Shown: one piece after another, positions 41,778-51,686 of the stretch
How positions within the stretch are numbered: position 1 is the first letter of the stretch
How the letters are laid out: each line of letters begins with the position of its first letter
Assembly: GCF_009707955.1 (NCBI RefSeq)
Contig: NZ_WMDQ01000001.1
Span: 620,001 to 684,000 of the forward strand
Length of the DNA: 64,000 nucleotides
From: Flavobacterium sp. LC2016-13
Lineage (GTDB): Bacteria; Bacteroidota; Bacteroidia; Flavobacteriales; Flavobacteriaceae
Direction: 5' to 3'
Position numbers and translations under genes: made by a program
The notes under the pieces: model-generated
Databases searched by the model: none
What the model was told of the DNA's origin: nothing
The model's input: only the letters and a program-made list of their open reading frames with translations

Positions 41778-41867
41778 CTACAACACTTTCAAAACTACTT
41801 TCAAGAACAAATGAAATACCAGCGCAAAAAAAGCAATCATTTGATTTAATCCTAAAGCCGCTATCAA
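41778..41867 (-). CDS. Possible small hydrophobic ORF A (29 aa)
   Basis: TTG start at 41867, or ATG at 41840 giving 20 aa. The sequence LGLNQMIAFFALVFHLFLKVVLKVL is a single membrane-like helix and shares LGLN followed by a hydrophobic run with ORF B. It may be a small membrane peptide or part of a decayed membrane-protein gene together with ORFs B and C. Confidence 0.22.
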   Translation of the reverse strand: MIAALGLNQMIAFFALVFHLFLKVVLKVL

Positions 41868-42061
41868 TCATTAAAATTTAAAATATTTAACAGGACAAAA
41901 TTGACTAAAAAATCTAACTGTCACAATACCCACTTTCCGTGATTTTTTCAAAATACCTGTTTTCCGTGATAACTTAAAAACAAATCCGGATCAAAAAAAT
42001 ATTTTCTAAAACATTTGATTTACAATTTAAAAAACCCAATTACAGTTACGTTGGATTATAC

Positions 42062-42069
42062 TATATTTG
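42062..42069 (+). promoter_or_regulatory. -7 box of ubiE
   Basis: TATATTTG matches TAnnTTTG, 15 nt before the ATG at 42085. It overlaps the TTG at 42067 that would give a longer frame, so the later ATG is preferred. Confidence 0.6.
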
Positions 42070-42084
42070 CGTAAATTAAAAGTA

Positions 42085-42816
42085 ATGAGCGAAAAAGTAA
42101 CTCCGTATAAAGATTCAACATTAGGCAAAAAAGAACAAGTTGCCCAAATGTTTGATACTATCTCTGGAAACTATGATAATTTAAACCGTGTAATTTCATT
42201 TGGAATTGACATTAAATGGCGTAAAAAAGTATTAAAAATAGTTTCTGACACGAAACCAAAAATCATTCTTGACATCGCAACAGGAACAGGAGATTTGGCT
42301 ATCTTAATGGCAAAAACAAATGCTGAAAAAATTATTGGTTTAGATATTTCGGCAGGAATGCTTGAAGTTGGAAAAAAGAAAGTAGAAGAAAGAAAACTAT
42401 CGAATGTTATTGATTTAGTTTTAGGAGATTCTGAAAATATACCTTTTGAGGATAATTATTTTGATGCCATAACAGTAGGTTTTGGAGTTCGAAATTTTGA
42501 GAATTTAGAAAAAGGTTTTTCTGAAATTTTAAGGGTTTTAAAGCCAAATGGTGTTTTTGTAATTTTAGAAACTTCGGTTCCGGACAAAACTCCATACAAG
42601 CAAGGTTATAAATTTTACACCAAAAATATACTTCCAATAATAGGAAAATTGTTTTCTAAAGATAATTCAGCTTATGGATATTTGTCTGAATCTGCTGCTG
42701 TTTTTCCATACGGAGAAGCTTTAAACAATATTTTGAGAAAAATTGGGTTTATAGATGTTGTGGCTATGCCTCAAACTTTTGGAGTTGCAACCATTTATTC
42801 TGCTTCTAAAAAATAG
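42085..42816 (+). CDS. ubiE: Demethylmenaquinone methyltransferase (UbiE/MenG)
   Basis: A 243-aa SAM-dependent methyltransferase for the last step of menaquinone synthesis. Motif [62 protein letters not shown] are diagnostic. The start at ATG 42085 is chosen because the upstream TTG lies in the promoter. It is followed immediately by porT (1-nt gap). Confidence 0.94.
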   Translation: MSEKVTPYKDSTLGKKEQVAQMFDTISGNYDNLNRVISFGIDIKWRKKVLKIVSDTKPKIILDIATGTGDLAILMAKTNAEKIIGLDISAGMLEVGKKKVEERKLSNVIDLVLGDSENIPFEDNYFDAITVGFGVRNFENLEKGFSEILRVLKPNGVFVILETSVPDKTPYKQGYKFYTKNILPIIGKLFSKDNSAYGYLSESAAVFPYGEALNNILRKIGFIDVVAMPQTFGVATIYSASKK

Positions 42817-42817
42817 T

Positions 42818-43537
42818 ATGAAAAAAACAGTAATCTTACTTTTATTAGTCTTAACGACAAACGGATATTCGCAATTTGCTAAAAACATGTTTAGCAAAGA
42901 TCCTATTATTAACCTCGAAAACTGGCAAAAACAACGCCTTTATTTTGGCTATTATTTGGGCTTTAATAGTTTCGACTTTAAATTTGATTACAAAACTCCT
43001 GTACCTCAAGATATTCAGGTTAAAAAAACAACTGGCTTTAATGTTGGTGTTGTTGCTGATTTAAGATTACAGGAATATATTAATTTACGTTTTGAACCGG
43101 GTTTATATTATACAAAACGCGATTTATACTATCCAGAATTATTTGAGCAAGGTAAAAATGCTTATTTAAGAGAAGTAAGCAGTACCTATATTCATTTTCC
43201 TTTATTATTAAAATTCTCCGCTTTACGAACCGGAAACATCCGTCCGTATTTAGTTGGTGGAATGTCTACTACGCTAAATTTATCTGCCAACTCAAAATCT
43301 AAAGATGATAATTTTGAAGGCAAGTTTAGAGTAAAACCGTGGACTTCAGCTTACGAACTTGGTTTTGGAATTGATATTTTCTCAGAATATTTTATTTTCT
43401 CTCCTTCTATTAGAGGAATGTTTGGTATTACTGATGAATTAATTCGCGATAATCCTGCAAATGGACCTAGTGGATGGACGGATAATATTGATTCTATGAA
43501 ATCCAGAGCGATTTTAATAAATTTTACTTTCCATTAA
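42818..43537 (+). CDS. porT: PorT family outer-membrane protein (type IX secretion)
   Basis: A 239-aa protein with signal peptide MKKTVILLLLVLTTNGYSQ and a small beta-barrel body (YFGYYLGFNSFDFKFDY, FRVKPWTSAYELGFGIDIFSEYFIFSPSIRG). This fits PorT, an outer-membrane protein needed for type IX secretion and gliding in Bacteroidota. The ubiE-porT order supports the call. The start at 42818 replaces a longer frame beginning inside ubiE. Confidence 0.85.
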   Translation: MKKTVILLLLVLTTNGYSQFAKNMFSKDPIINLENWQKQRLYFGYYLGFNSFDFKFDYKTPVPQDIQVKKTTGFNVGVVADLRLQEYINLRFEPGLYYTKRDLYYPELFEQGKNAYLREVSSTYIHFPLLLKFSALRTGNIRPYLVGGMSTTLNLSANSKSKDDNFEGKFRVKPWTSAYELGFGIDIFSEYFIFSPSIRGMFGITDELIRDNPANGPSGWTDNIDSMKSRAILINFTFH

Positions 43538-43546
43538 AACAAATTC

Positions 43547-44275
43547 TTAACTATTTCGTTTAAATTCACTAAGAATAATTGCTGTTGCAGTAGCTACGTT
43601 CAGACTTTCAGTTTTTTGTAGCTCTCCAAACCTTGGAATTGTGAGTCGGCTTGTAACCATTTTTTCAATTTCTGCAGAAATACCATTGGCTTCATTACCC
43701 ATAATAATGATTCCATTTTGAGGCAGATTTGACTGATAAATGTTTTCTCCGTCCATAAAAGTTCCAAAAACCGGTAATTCTGTTTGTGCGATAAAGGTTT
43801 TCAAATCCACATAATTTACATTTACTCTGGTAATTGATCCCATTGTGGCTTGCACTACTTTTGGATTATAAATATCGACGGTTTCTTTAGAACAAATAAT
43901 TTGTTTGATGCCAAACCAGTCGCAAAGACGTAAAATCGTTCCTAAATTTCCGGGATCACGAATATCGTCTAACGCTACAATTAAACCTGAGTTGATTATT
44001 TTATTTTCTGATGGAATTTTAAAAACCGCTAAACAGGTATTTGGAGTTGTTAAAGCACTTATTTTTTTAAGGTCTTGCTCATTAATAAGCGTTCGTTTTG
44101 AAGATTGAACGGTTTCAAAATCATTTTGCGTGGTGTATAAATGCTCTAATTCAAAATTGGATTGCAACAGTTCTTGAATTACCTTTACTCCTTCGGCAAA
44201 AAATAATTGATTTGCAAAGCGTTGCTTTTTTTGATGTAAACCTGTTATAAGTTTTATTTGGTTTTTACTAACCAT
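43547..44275 (-). CDS. SpoU/TrmH family RNA 2'-O-methyltransferase
   Basis: A 242-aa SPOUT-class methyltransferase for rRNA or tRNA ribose. An N-terminal substrate-binding domain (about 1-90) is followed by the three motifs: VALDDIRDPGNLGTILRLCDW, IIMGNEANGIS and SLNVATATAIIL. The exact target nucleotide cannot be set; 23S rRNA is usual for this type. It is divergent from tamL. Confidence 0.9.
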   Translation of the reverse strand: MVSKNQIKLITGLHQKKQRFANQLFFAEGVKVIQELLQSNFELEHLYTTQNDFETVQSSKRTLINEQDLKKISALTTPNTCLAVFKIPSENKIINSGLIVALDDIRDPGNLGTILRLCDWFGIKQIICSKETVDIYNPKVVQATMGSITRVNVNYVDLKTFIAQTELPVFGTFMDGENIYQSNLPQNGIIIMGNEANGISAEIEKMVTSRLTIPRFGELQKTESLNVATATAIILSEFKRNS

Positions 44276-44284
44276 AAAATAATG

Positions 44285-44292
44285 TACTTTTG
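44285..44292 (+). promoter_or_regulatory. -7 box of the tamL-type gene
   Basis: TACTTTTG matches TAnnTTTG and lies 20 nt before the TTG start. A TTTG is found 24 nt upstream, slightly further than usual. Confidence 0.5.
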
Positions 44293-44312
44293 AATTAAAT
44301 ATTTAAAAACAC

Positions 44313-46868
44313 TTGAAAAAGAATTCCACAAAAATAGTAGCATTTATTCTAATAGCAATATTTATTTCTGCTTGTAATGCCGTAAAAAGAGTTCCGGATG
44401 GAAAAAACCTTCTTGTAAAAAATAATATTCTTGTAAATGGTAAGTCTACAAATGACGAAACCGCATCAAACCAAATGTACCAAAAACCAAATGGTACTTT
44501 ATTAGGCTACAAATTACGTTTGAACATGTATAACTTAGCCAATCTAAATCCAGATTCTACTTATCAGGCAAAGTTTAAAAATAATCCGGGCTTATATGAA
44601 CGCCAGTCTAAAATATTATCTGCAAAACAAGTAGACCGACTTGGACAGTCTTTTTTATATAAAGGAATTCATGAATTTTTAAAAAACACTGGTGAACCAC
44701 CTGTAATTATTGATACCGTAAAGACACAAAAATCTTTAGTACGTTTAAAATTCTATTATTTCAACAATGGTTTTTTTAATGTAAAAACAGATTATACGAT
44801 TGACAGTATTGGCAGAAAAAAAGCACAGGTAAATTACAACATTACTACCGGACCAGGTTATAAATTAGATTCGATTAAAACGAATATTTTAACTCCGGTA
44901 TTAGATTCTTTGTACAAAACAAACAATGAACCTTCTCTTTTAAAATCCGGAAATCAATTTAAAACTTCTGATTTTGAAGAAGAAAAAGCCCGTATTACGA
45001 CTTATTTCAGAAATCATGGCGCTTACTTTTTTCAACCTACTTATATCAATTATAATATTGATACAATTGGCAAACAACACAAAGCTGATGTAACTTTAAT
45101 TATCAATAACAATAATATTCAGGAAAGAGATTCAAGCAGAACTGAGCCTTTTAAATTGTATAAAATTAGCGACGTAAATATCTATACGGATTATTCGCCT
45201 ACTAATGCAAAAACAAAAATTAACGATAGTACCACTTATAACAACTTTAATTTATACAGTTATAAAACCTTAAAATATAAACCGCGCGCCATTACCGACG
45301 CTATTTTTATTACAAAAGGAAGTACTTTTTCAGATACACGTACAACGCTTTCATCCCGATATTTAAATAACCTGAAAATTTTTAATTATCCTTCGATACA
45401 ATATGAAGTCGATAAGCGAGATTCTACAGCACAATCTTTAATTGCGAATGTTTATTTAACGCCCAGAAAAAAATACAGTTTTGGAGCCACTTTAGATTTT
45501 ACACACTCTAATATTCAGGATTTTGGAATTGGAGCCAGTATTTCTGAAACCATTAGAAATGTCTTTAGCAGGGCTGAAACCTTAGAAATTTCGGCACGTA
45601 TGAATATTGGTTCATCAAAAGACATGGCCAATCCTAACAATAATTTCTTTAATGTTTCGGAATATGGAATTGATACAAAACTTAATTTCCCTAGAATATT
45701 AATGCCTTTTGGCACTGAAAAAATTATTCCGAAAAGGATGATTCCATCTACAAGTATTGCTGCCGGTTTTTCAAAACAACGAAATATTGGTTTAGATAAA
45801 GAAAATTTTACAGGCGGAATAGCTTACAATTGGTCTCCAAAACGTCGTAATACCGTAAAACTTGATTTACTGAATGCGCAATTTGTTCGTAACTTAAATC
45901 CTGATAATTATTTTAGAGTTTATACTTCTTCTTATAATGAATTAAATAATATTGCCAGTACTTATAATACCGTTCCGGCAAATGTTGATGGTGATGGAAA
46001 TTTAGTTATTTCGCAAGGAACAACTGATTTTACCCGAGAAGTTTTAACCGGAAATACAGCACTAACACCTGCAAATCCGGAATATAAGGATGTTGAAAGT
46101 ATTGAAGAACGAAGAATTCGATTGACAGAAAACGACTTTATTCTAGCAACGAGTTATACGTTTACTACAACAACAAAAAAAGATCTTGCTGATAATACTT
46201 TTTATCAATTTAAAACAAAAATAGAATCTGCAGGTAGTTTATTATCTGCCATTTCAAATGTTGCAGGTTTATCTAAAAATACCAGAGGAAATTATGAAAT
46301 ATTTAATCTGGAATATTCAGAATATATTAAAGCGGAGTTCGATTATATTAAACACTGGGATTTTGGTAAGGAAAAAGTATTAGCATTTAGAAGCTTTTTT
46401 GGAATCGCAATTCCTTTTGGAAATTCAGATTATATTCCGTTTTCACGAAGTTATTATTCAGGAGGTTCGAATGATAATCGTGCGTGGCAACCTTATTCAT
46501 TAGGCCCGGGAAGTACCAATGCAATGAACGATTTTAATGAGGCCAATATGAAGATAGCATTGAGTGCAGAATTTAGGTTTAAAATTTTTGGTGATGTTAA
46601 AGGAGCTATCTTTGCAGACGCCGGAAATATCTGGAATGTGCTCGATAATGTGATTGATACGAAAGCAAAATTTGACAACGTAAACGATTTAGCTGAAATT
46701 GCTTTGGGTTCAGGATTTGGTTTACGATACGATTTAAGCTTTTTTGTAGTTCGGCTCGATTTAGGCTTCAAGACCTATAATCCGGCGCATGAAGAAGGAG
46801 ATCGTTGGTTCAAAGAATACAATTTTGGTCACTCGGTTTTAAATTTTGGAATAAATTATCCGTTCTAA
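44313..46868 (+). CDS. tamL: BamA/TamA family outer-membrane lipoprotein (TamL type)
   Basis: An 851-aa Omp85 protein. It begins at a TTG with a lipoprotein signal peptide ending FISAC (Cys at about residue 21), followed by POTRA-like domains (about 100-360) and a 16-strand type barrel (about 370-851). Conserved C-terminal parts include FGIAIPFGNSDYIPFSRSYYSGG, GPGSTN and ISFAD-like IFADAGNIWN. An Omp85 protein anchored by lipid is the TamL form in Bacteroidota, acting with TamB in outer-membrane biogenesis. A tamB gene is not in this window. Confidence 0.85.
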   Translation: MKKNSTKIVAFILIAIFISACNAVKRVPDGKNLLVKNNILVNGKSTNDETASNQMYQKPNGTLLGYKLRLNMYNLANLNPDSTYQAKFKNNPGLYERQSKILSAKQVDRLGQSFLYKGIHEFLKNTGEPPVIIDTVKTQKSLVRLKFYYFNNGFFNVKTDYTIDSIGRKKAQVNYNITTGPGYKLDSIKTNILTPVLDSLYKTNNEPSLLKSGNQFKTSDFEEEKARITTYFRNHGAYFFQPTYINYNIDTIGKQHKADVTLIINNNNIQERDSSRTEPFKLYKISDVNIYTDYSPTNAKTKINDSTTYNNFNLYSYKTLKYKPRAITDAIFITKGSTFSDTRTTLSSRYLNNLKIFNYPSIQYEVDKRDSTAQSLIANVYLTPRKKYSFGATLDFTHSNIQDFGIGASISETIRNVFSRAETLEISARMNIGSSKDMANPNNNFFNVSEYGIDTKLNFPRILMPFGTEKIIPKRMIPSTSIAAGFSKQRNIGLDKENFTGGIAYNWSPKRRNTVKLDLLNAQFVRNLNPDNYFRVYTSSYNELNNIASTYNTVPANVDGDGNLVISQGTTDFTREVLTGNTALTPANPEYKDVESIEERRIRLTENDFILATSYTFTTTTKKDLADNTFYQFKTKIESAGSLLSAISNVAGLSKNTRGNYEIFNLEYSEYIKAEFDYIKHWDFGKEKVLAFRSFFGIAIPFGNSDYIPFSRSYYSGGSNDNRAWQPYSLGPGSTNAMNDFNEANMKIALSAEFRFKIFGDVKGAIFADAGNIWNVLDNVIDTKAKFDNVNDLAEIALGSGFGLRYDLSFFVVRLDLGFKTYNPAHEEGDRWFKEYNFGHSVLNFGINYPF

Positions 46869-46882
46869 TGCTAATTAATTCT

Positions 46883-46890
46883 TATTTTTG
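46883..46890 (+). promoter_or_regulatory. -7 box of fbaA
   Basis: TATTTTTG matches TAnnTTTG, 37 nt before the ATG at 46928. No -33 TTTG was identified. Confidence 0.5.
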
Positions 46891-46927
46891 CAACCTAAAA
46901 ACTAAAAACAACTATAAAAAAATTACA

Positions 46928-47995
46928 ATGGCACACAACATTAAACCCGGAGTAGCTACAGGAGATCAAGTTCAGGAGATTTTTAATTATGCAAAAGAAA
47001 AAGGTTTTGCTTTACCAGCTGTAAACGTTACTGGTTCTAGCACAATCAATGGAGTTCTTGAAACTGCAGCGAAACTAAACGCGCCAGTTATCATTCAATT
47101 TTCAAACGGAGGAGCACAATTTAACGCTGGAAAAGGATTATCTAACGCTAACGAAAAATCAGCAATCGCTGGTGGAATCGCAGGAGCAAAACATATTCAT
47201 ACTTTAGCAGAAGCTTACGGTGCAACTGTAATTTTGCATACTGACCACTGTGCAAAAAAATTATTGCCTTGGATTGATGGTTTGTTAGATGCATCTGAAA
47301 AACATTTTGCAGAAACAGGAAAACCATTATTCAGTTCTCACATGATCGATTTGTCTGAGGAGCCAATCGAAGAAAACATTGAGATCTGCAAAGAGTACTT
47401 AGCAAGAATGAGTAAAATGGGTATGACATTAGAAATCGAGCTTGGTATTACAGGTGGTGAAGAAGATGGTGTTGACAACTCTGATGTTGATAGCTCTAAA
47501 TTATATACACAACCAGAAGAAGTAGCTTATGCTTATGAAGAATTATCTAAAGTAAGTCCTAAATTTACTATTGCTGCAGCTTTTGGAAACGTTCACGGTG
47601 TTTACAAACCAGGAAACGTAAAATTGACTCCAAAAATCTTAAAAAATTCTCAGGATTTCGTTCAAAACAAATTCAAAACTGGTCCTAACCCGGTAGATTT
47701 CGTTTTCCACGGAGGTTCAGGTTCTACACTTGAAGAAATCAGAGAAGGAATTAGCTACGGAGTTATCAAAATGAACATTGATACAGATTTGCAATTTGCA
47801 TATACTGAAGGAATTCGTGATTATATGGTTAAAAACATTGACTATTTAAAAACGCAAATTGGTAACCCAGAAGGTGCTGAAGTTCCTAACAAAAAATATT
47901 ATGACCCAAGAAAATGGGTACGTGAAAGCGAAGTGACATTCAATACAAGACTTGAGCAAGCTTTTGCAGATTTAAATAACGTAAATACGCTTTAA
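46928..47995 (+). CDS. fbaA: Fructose-bisphosphate aldolase, class II
   Basis: A 355-aa zinc-dependent glycolytic/gluconeogenic enzyme. Metal and substrate residues appear in LHTDHCAKK, ELGITGGEEDGVDNS, AAFGNVHGVYK and FHGGSGST. The start is ATG 46928; a frame extending 41 codons upstream overlaps tamL and the promoter. Monocistronic, ending at the hairpin at 48015-48047. Confidence 0.96.
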   Translation: MAHNIKPGVATGDQVQEIFNYAKEKGFALPAVNVTGSSTINGVLETAAKLNAPVIIQFSNGGAQFNAGKGLSNANEKSAIAGGIAGAKHIHTLAEAYGATVILHTDHCAKKLLPWIDGLLDASEKHFAETGKPLFSSHMIDLSEEPIEENIEICKEYLARMSKMGMTLEIELGITGGEEDGVDNSDVDSSKLYTQPEEVAYAYEELSKVSPKFTIAAAFGNVHGVYKPGNVKLTPKILKNSQDFVQNKFKTGPNPVDFVFHGGSGSTLEEIREGISYGVIKMNIDTDLQFAYTEGIRDYMVKNIDYLKTQIGNPEGAEVPNKKYYDPRKWVRESEVTFNTRLEQAFADLNNVNTL

Positions 47996-48014
47996 ATTTT
48001 AGATTTTTGATTTT

Positions 48015-48055
48015 AGATTTCAGACTTCTAAAAAAAGCCTGAAATCTAATTTTTT
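48015..48055 (+). terminator. Terminator after fbaA
   Basis: AGATTTCAG (48015-48023) pairs with CTGAAATCT (48039-48047), followed by AATTTTTTG. The surrounding gap is rich in repeated TTTTAGATT words. Confidence 0.7.
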
Positions 48056-48106
48056 GAATCAGATTGAAAATCTAAACTTTAAAATCTACATTCTAAAATT
48101 AAAAAA

Positions 48107-48961
48107 ATGGCTTGGTTTAAAAGACAAGAAAAAGGAATTACGACCGCTACAGAAGATAAGATGGACGTTCCGAAAGGATTGTGGTACAAATCTCCTACCG
48201 GAAAAATTATTGATGCTGACGAATTAGCCCGAAACTTATTTGTTAGCCCTGAAGATGATTTTCACGTTCGAATTGGAAGCGCAACCTATTTTGAAATTTT
48301 ATTCGACAACAACGAATTTGTTGAGTTAGACAAAAACATGACATCAAAAGATCCTTTGCATTTTGTGGATACAAAAAAATATGCAGAGCGATTGAAAGAT
48401 GTAATGGAAAAAACTCATCTTAAAGATGCTGTTCGTACCGGAGTTGGAAAATCTAAAGGAAAAGAACTTGTAATTTGCTGTATGGATTTCGCTTTTATTG
48501 GTGGATCTATGGGAGCTGTTGTAGGTGAAAAAATCGCAAGAGGTATTGATCACGCGATCAAAAACAAATTGCCTTTTGTTATGATTTCTAAATCTGGTGG
48601 AGCTCGTATGATGGAAGCTGCTTATTCATTAATGCAATTAGCAAAAACATCTGTAAAATTAGCGCAGCTTGCTGAAGCTGGTTTACCTTACATTTCTTTA
48701 TGTACAGACCCAACTACAGGAGGAACAACTGCATCTTACGCCATGTTAGGAGACATCAATATCTCTGAGCCAGGCGCTTTGATTGGTTTCGCTGGTCCGC
48801 GTGTTGTTCGTGATACTACAGGAAAAGATTTACCAGAAGGTTTTCAAACTGCTGAGTTTCTTTTAGAGCACGGTTTCCTTGACTTTATTACACCAAGAAA
48901 AGATTTAAAAGACAAAATCAACTTATATATTGATTTGATTCAGAATAGTACAATTAGATAG
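48107..48961 (+). CDS. accD: Acetyl-CoA carboxylase carboxyltransferase subunit beta, without zinc-ribbon cysteines
   Basis: A 284-aa subunit that, with AccA, transfers carboxyl from biotin to acetyl-CoA for fatty-acid synthesis. The crotonase-like core is typical ([57 protein letters not shown]). The N-terminal region aligns with the usual Zn ribbon but its four cysteines are gone: WYKSPTGK in place of W.KC..CG and [10 protein letters not shown] in place of the second CxxC. I believe this substitution is common in flavobacterial AccD, from memory. Confidence 0.94.
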   Translation: MAWFKRQEKGITTATEDKMDVPKGLWYKSPTGKIIDADELARNLFVSPEDDFHVRIGSATYFEILFDNNEFVELDKNMTSKDPLHFVDTKKYAERLKDVMEKTHLKDAVRTGVGKSKGKELVICCMDFAFIGGSMGAVVGEKIARGIDHAIKNKLPFVMISKSGGARMMEAAYSLMQLAKTSVKLAQLAEAGLPYISLCTDPTTGGTTASYAMLGDINISEPGALIGFAGPRVVRDTTGKDLPEGFQTAEFLLEHGFLDFITPRKDLKDKINLYIDLIQNSTIR

Positions 48962-48981
48962 TTTTCGAACTTCTTAACATA

Positions 48982-49016
48982 TAAAATCCCATTCGCTTCG
49001 GCTGATGGGATTTTTT
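48982..49016 (+). terminator. Terminator after accD
   Basis: AAAATCCCAT (48983-48992) with ATGGGATTTT (49005-49014), 12-nt loop, followed by T run. The ATG inside this stem is not a gene start. Confidence 0.85.
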
Positions 49017-49043
49017 TATATCTTTATTTTAAATCTTATTTCT

Positions 49044-49664
49044 ATGACGAGAATTTTTATTGGTATTATGATTTGTTTGCTCCTTATGAGTTGTGGCAAG
49101 AAAGAAGAAAAAACAACTGAACAAAATTTTACTTATATTATTTCCAAAGAGAATGAGAAATACTTAAAAGAATTAAAAATAAAAAAGATTCCTCCGCCTC
49201 CTCCAGGATTCTACGGATACAATCAAATCATAATAGATACAAACAATAACTTCTATTTCTATCAAAAAGAAACTATAGGCTGGCATTGTGTTCAATCGCC
49301 GTCAGATACAATTCCGGATTTCATCAATATTGAACCTAATGATATTATTAAAATACCTAATCATAGTTTAAGCGATTTCATTAAAGAAAACATTGCCAAC
49401 AAAGATGAACGACATACAATGCTTGTATTTGCATCTCAAAACGACACAATTAAAAATAAAGACTTCGAAAAGACTTTAGACTTTTTAAATAATCCATCAG
49501 CTAGCAAAATAAAATATTTCACTATAAGAAGATCTACACAGGAAGAAGATACTGTTTTAAAGTATAAAAAAAACAATCAGCCTTACTACTCAGATAATAT
49601 AAAATGGGATAATAAAAGAATCACATTCCCTTTCATAAAACCGAAATTGAATCGTTCAAACTAA
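49044..49664 (+). CDS. Putative lipoprotein of unknown function
   Basis: A 206-aa protein from ATG 49044 with a lipoprotein signal peptide ending LLMSC (Cys15) and then GKKEEKTTEQ. It contains a Pro-rich turn (KIPPPPPGFYGYNQ) and looks soluble and beta-rich afterwards. I do not recognise a family. The longer frame starting in the accD terminator is rejected. Confidence 0.7.
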   Translation: MTRIFIGIMICLLLMSCGKKEEKTTEQNFTYIISKENEKYLKELKIKKIPPPPPGFYGYNQIIIDTNNNFYFYQKETIGWHCVQSPSDTIPDFINIEPNDIIKIPNHSLSDFIKENIANKDERHTMLVFASQNDTIKNKDFEKTLDFLNNPSASKIKYFTIRRSTQEEDTVLKYKKNNQPYYSDNIKWDNKRITFPFIKPKLNRSN

Positions 49665-49861
49665 GTAAAAAATATTTCTTAGCTTTTAACTTTAGCTAAA
49701 CACATTCATACTTGTCTGAAAAATTGTATTTTTGTTTATAATATAACAGTAAATAATAGTTTTGCACCCCAGTTAAGCTATTAGAAAATGTATTAAACAT
49801 AAATTCACCTGTTTTTTACTAAGATCGATTTTCTTTGAAGCAATATAAATATCTTTGAACT

Positions 49862-50254
49862 ATGAGCATAGCAACAAAACCAAATCATATAGGACGAAAA
49901 ATTAGCCGTATTCGTGAACTTAAAGACATGAAGCAAGAAGCTTTGGCTCAGGCTTTAGGAACTAATCAACAGGCAATTTCGGCTATTGAAAACAGCGAAA
50001 CAATAGAGGATGGAAAACTCGCCGATATAGCAAAAGCACTTGGAGTAAGTGTTGAAGCTATAAAAAACTTTACTGAAGAAAATATGATTACTTATTTCAA
50101 TAATTTTTACGACAATAGTTTTGCACATGGAATGACTAGTCCACACAATTGTACATTCAACCCATTAGACAAAGTAGTTGAACTTTATGAACGTTTAGTT
50201 CAGGTAGAAAAAGAAAAGAATGAATATTTGGAAAAATTATTAAAAGAGAAATAA
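49862..50254 (+). CDS. XRE-family helix-turn-helix regulator
   Basis: A 130-aa DNA-binding protein. Residues 10-65 form a Cro/CI-type HTH (GRKISRIRELKDMKQEALAQALGTNQQAISAIEN). The C-terminal part has a short conserved region and a coiled-coil tail (VELYERLVQVEKEKNEYLEKLLKEK), likely for dimerisation. No signs of phage or toxin-antitoxin partners nearby. Target unknown. Confidence 0.85.
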   Translation: MSIATKPNHIGRKISRIRELKDMKQEALAQALGTNQQAISAIENSETIEDGKLADIAKALGVSVEAIKNFTEENMITYFNNFYDNSFAHGMTSPHNCTFNPLDKVVELYERLVQVEKEKNEYLEKLLKEK

Positions 50255-50438
50255 TCTTTTTTAAAAATATACTAACTTAAAAATCCTAAGGAAAATATTC
50301 TTGGGAATTTTTTTATATAAATTTCAAAGGAATAAATTCCCATTGCTACAAAACAAATCTCTCCTACGAAACATTACATGTATAATCAAAAACCTTAGAA
50401 CCTTAACAACTCAGCATCTCGGAACCTTGAACAAAAAC

Positions 50439-51686
50439 CTACATTCCTGTTCGAATTGCTTCAACAGGGTCAAGATTTGCGGCTGAAATTGCTGGCAAAA
50501 TCCCTGAAATTAATCCGATAAGTGCGGCAAGAGTTGTTCCTAAAACAATATTTCCAAAACTTAAAACAAATTCAAAATCGAGTACTTTAGTTAAGATCAG
50601 GGCAATTCCCCAAACCATTATCAAACCTATAACTCCACCAATTACAGAAAGTATTATTGCTTCAAACAAAAATTGAAATAATATAAAACGATTTTTAGCT
50701 CCAAGTGATTTTTGAATTCCAATTAAATTCGTTCTTTCTTTTACGGAAACGAACATAATATTAGCGATTCCGAAACCTCCAACCAAAAGAGAAAATCCGC
50801 TAATAATCCACCCTACAACATTCATCTGACCAAGAATTCCATCAATAAAATCAGTAAATCCAGAAAGTACATTGATGAAAAAATTATCCATCTCCCCTGC
50901 TTTCATTCCGCGAATTGCTCGTAATTTTTGTGCAACTTCGGCTTTATAAGCATCCATATCAATACCTTTTACAGGTTTCAAAACAATTACCGGCGTCATG
51001 GCATCGTTGTCACCGTACATTCTGCGTAAAAAATTTGCCGGAAAATAAACCGAAGTATCATTACTGTCTCCAAAAAATCCTGCACCTTGTTTTTTCATTA
51101 CACCAATAACGGTAAAACGTTGTCCGTATAAACGAATACTTTTTCCAATTGGATCGCTTGCACCAAAAAGTCCATCGGCAATATCATATCCTAAAACAAT
51201 CACCGCAGTTCCTGAATTTGATTCTGATTCATTGTAAAATCTTCCTTTATCAAAACTTAAACCGTCAATATCGACCATTTCAAAAGAAGACGGAACCATA
51301 TTTACATCGGCAACGGTTTTTGAATCGTATTTTAAACTTTCTCGGTTTACAAAAAGCTGATAACCTACCTGATCTGTATTATTTAGTGAGTTTTTTAAGT
51401 TGATATACTCATCATATTTTACGTTTGGAAATTGCTCTCTTTTCCATTGTGGAATTTCAGATGGCCCGAAGCAATATTTCATTAAATAAATCGTATTTTT
51501 ATCTAAGCTGCTCAAATCTTTAGAAATTTTTCGGTCTAAAGAATCAACGGCAGCTAATACGGCAATAATCGAAAAAATACCAATTGTAACGCCCAATAAT
51601 GATAATAAAGTTCGTAACTTATTATTTCGTAAAGCGTTTATGGCAAAGCTCAAACTTTCTTTTAATAATCGTAGATAAAGAAGCAT
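50439..51686 (-). CDS. ABC transporter permease (MacB/FtsX type)
   Basis: A 415-aa inner-membrane permease with four membrane segments: one near residue 35 (TLLSLLGVTIGIFSIIAVLAAV), a large periplasmic MacB-PCD domain (about 55-280) and three C-terminal segments with the FtsX domain (GIANIMFVSVKERTNLIGIQKSLGAK). Family members export peptides, lipids or drugs, or move lipoproteins. No ATPase gene is beside it, so the complex partner is elsewhere. Confidence 0.9.
   Translation of the reverse strand: MLLYLRLLKESLSFAINALRNNKLRTLLSLLGVTIGIFSIIAVLAAVDSLDRKISKDLSSLDKNTIYLMKYCFGPSEIPQWKREQFPNVKYDEYINLKNSLNNTDQVGYQLFVNRESLKYDSKTVADVNMVPSSFEMVDIDGLSFDKGRFYNESESNSGTAVIVLGYDIADGLFGASDPIGKSIRLYGQRFTVIGVMKKQGAGFFGDSNDTSVYFPANFLRRMYGDNDAMTPVIVLKPVKGIDMDAYKAEVAQKLRAIRGMKAGEMDNFFINVLSGFTDFIDGILGQMNVVGWIISGFSLLVGGFGIANIMFVSVKERTNLIGIQKSLGAKNRFILFQFLFEAIILSVIGGVIGLIMVWGIALILTKVLDFEFVLSFGNIVLGTTLAALIGLISGILPAISAANLDPVEAIRTGM

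Noticed and set aside
42755..42817. Extension of porT into ubiE
   Set aside because: The signal peptide begins at 42818, 1 nt after the ubiE stop codon.
46805..46927. 41-codon extension of fbaA
   Set aside because: It overlaps the end of tamL and contains the fbaA promoter; the family begins at ATG 46928.
49005..49043. Earlier ATG for the lipoprotein gene
   Set aside because: This ATG is in the 3' arm of the accD terminator; the lipoprotein signal peptide starts at 49044.
49862..50254. XRE regulator as part of a phage or toxin-antitoxin pair
   Set aside because: No integrase, toxin or phage gene is adjacent, and flanking genes are chromosomal.
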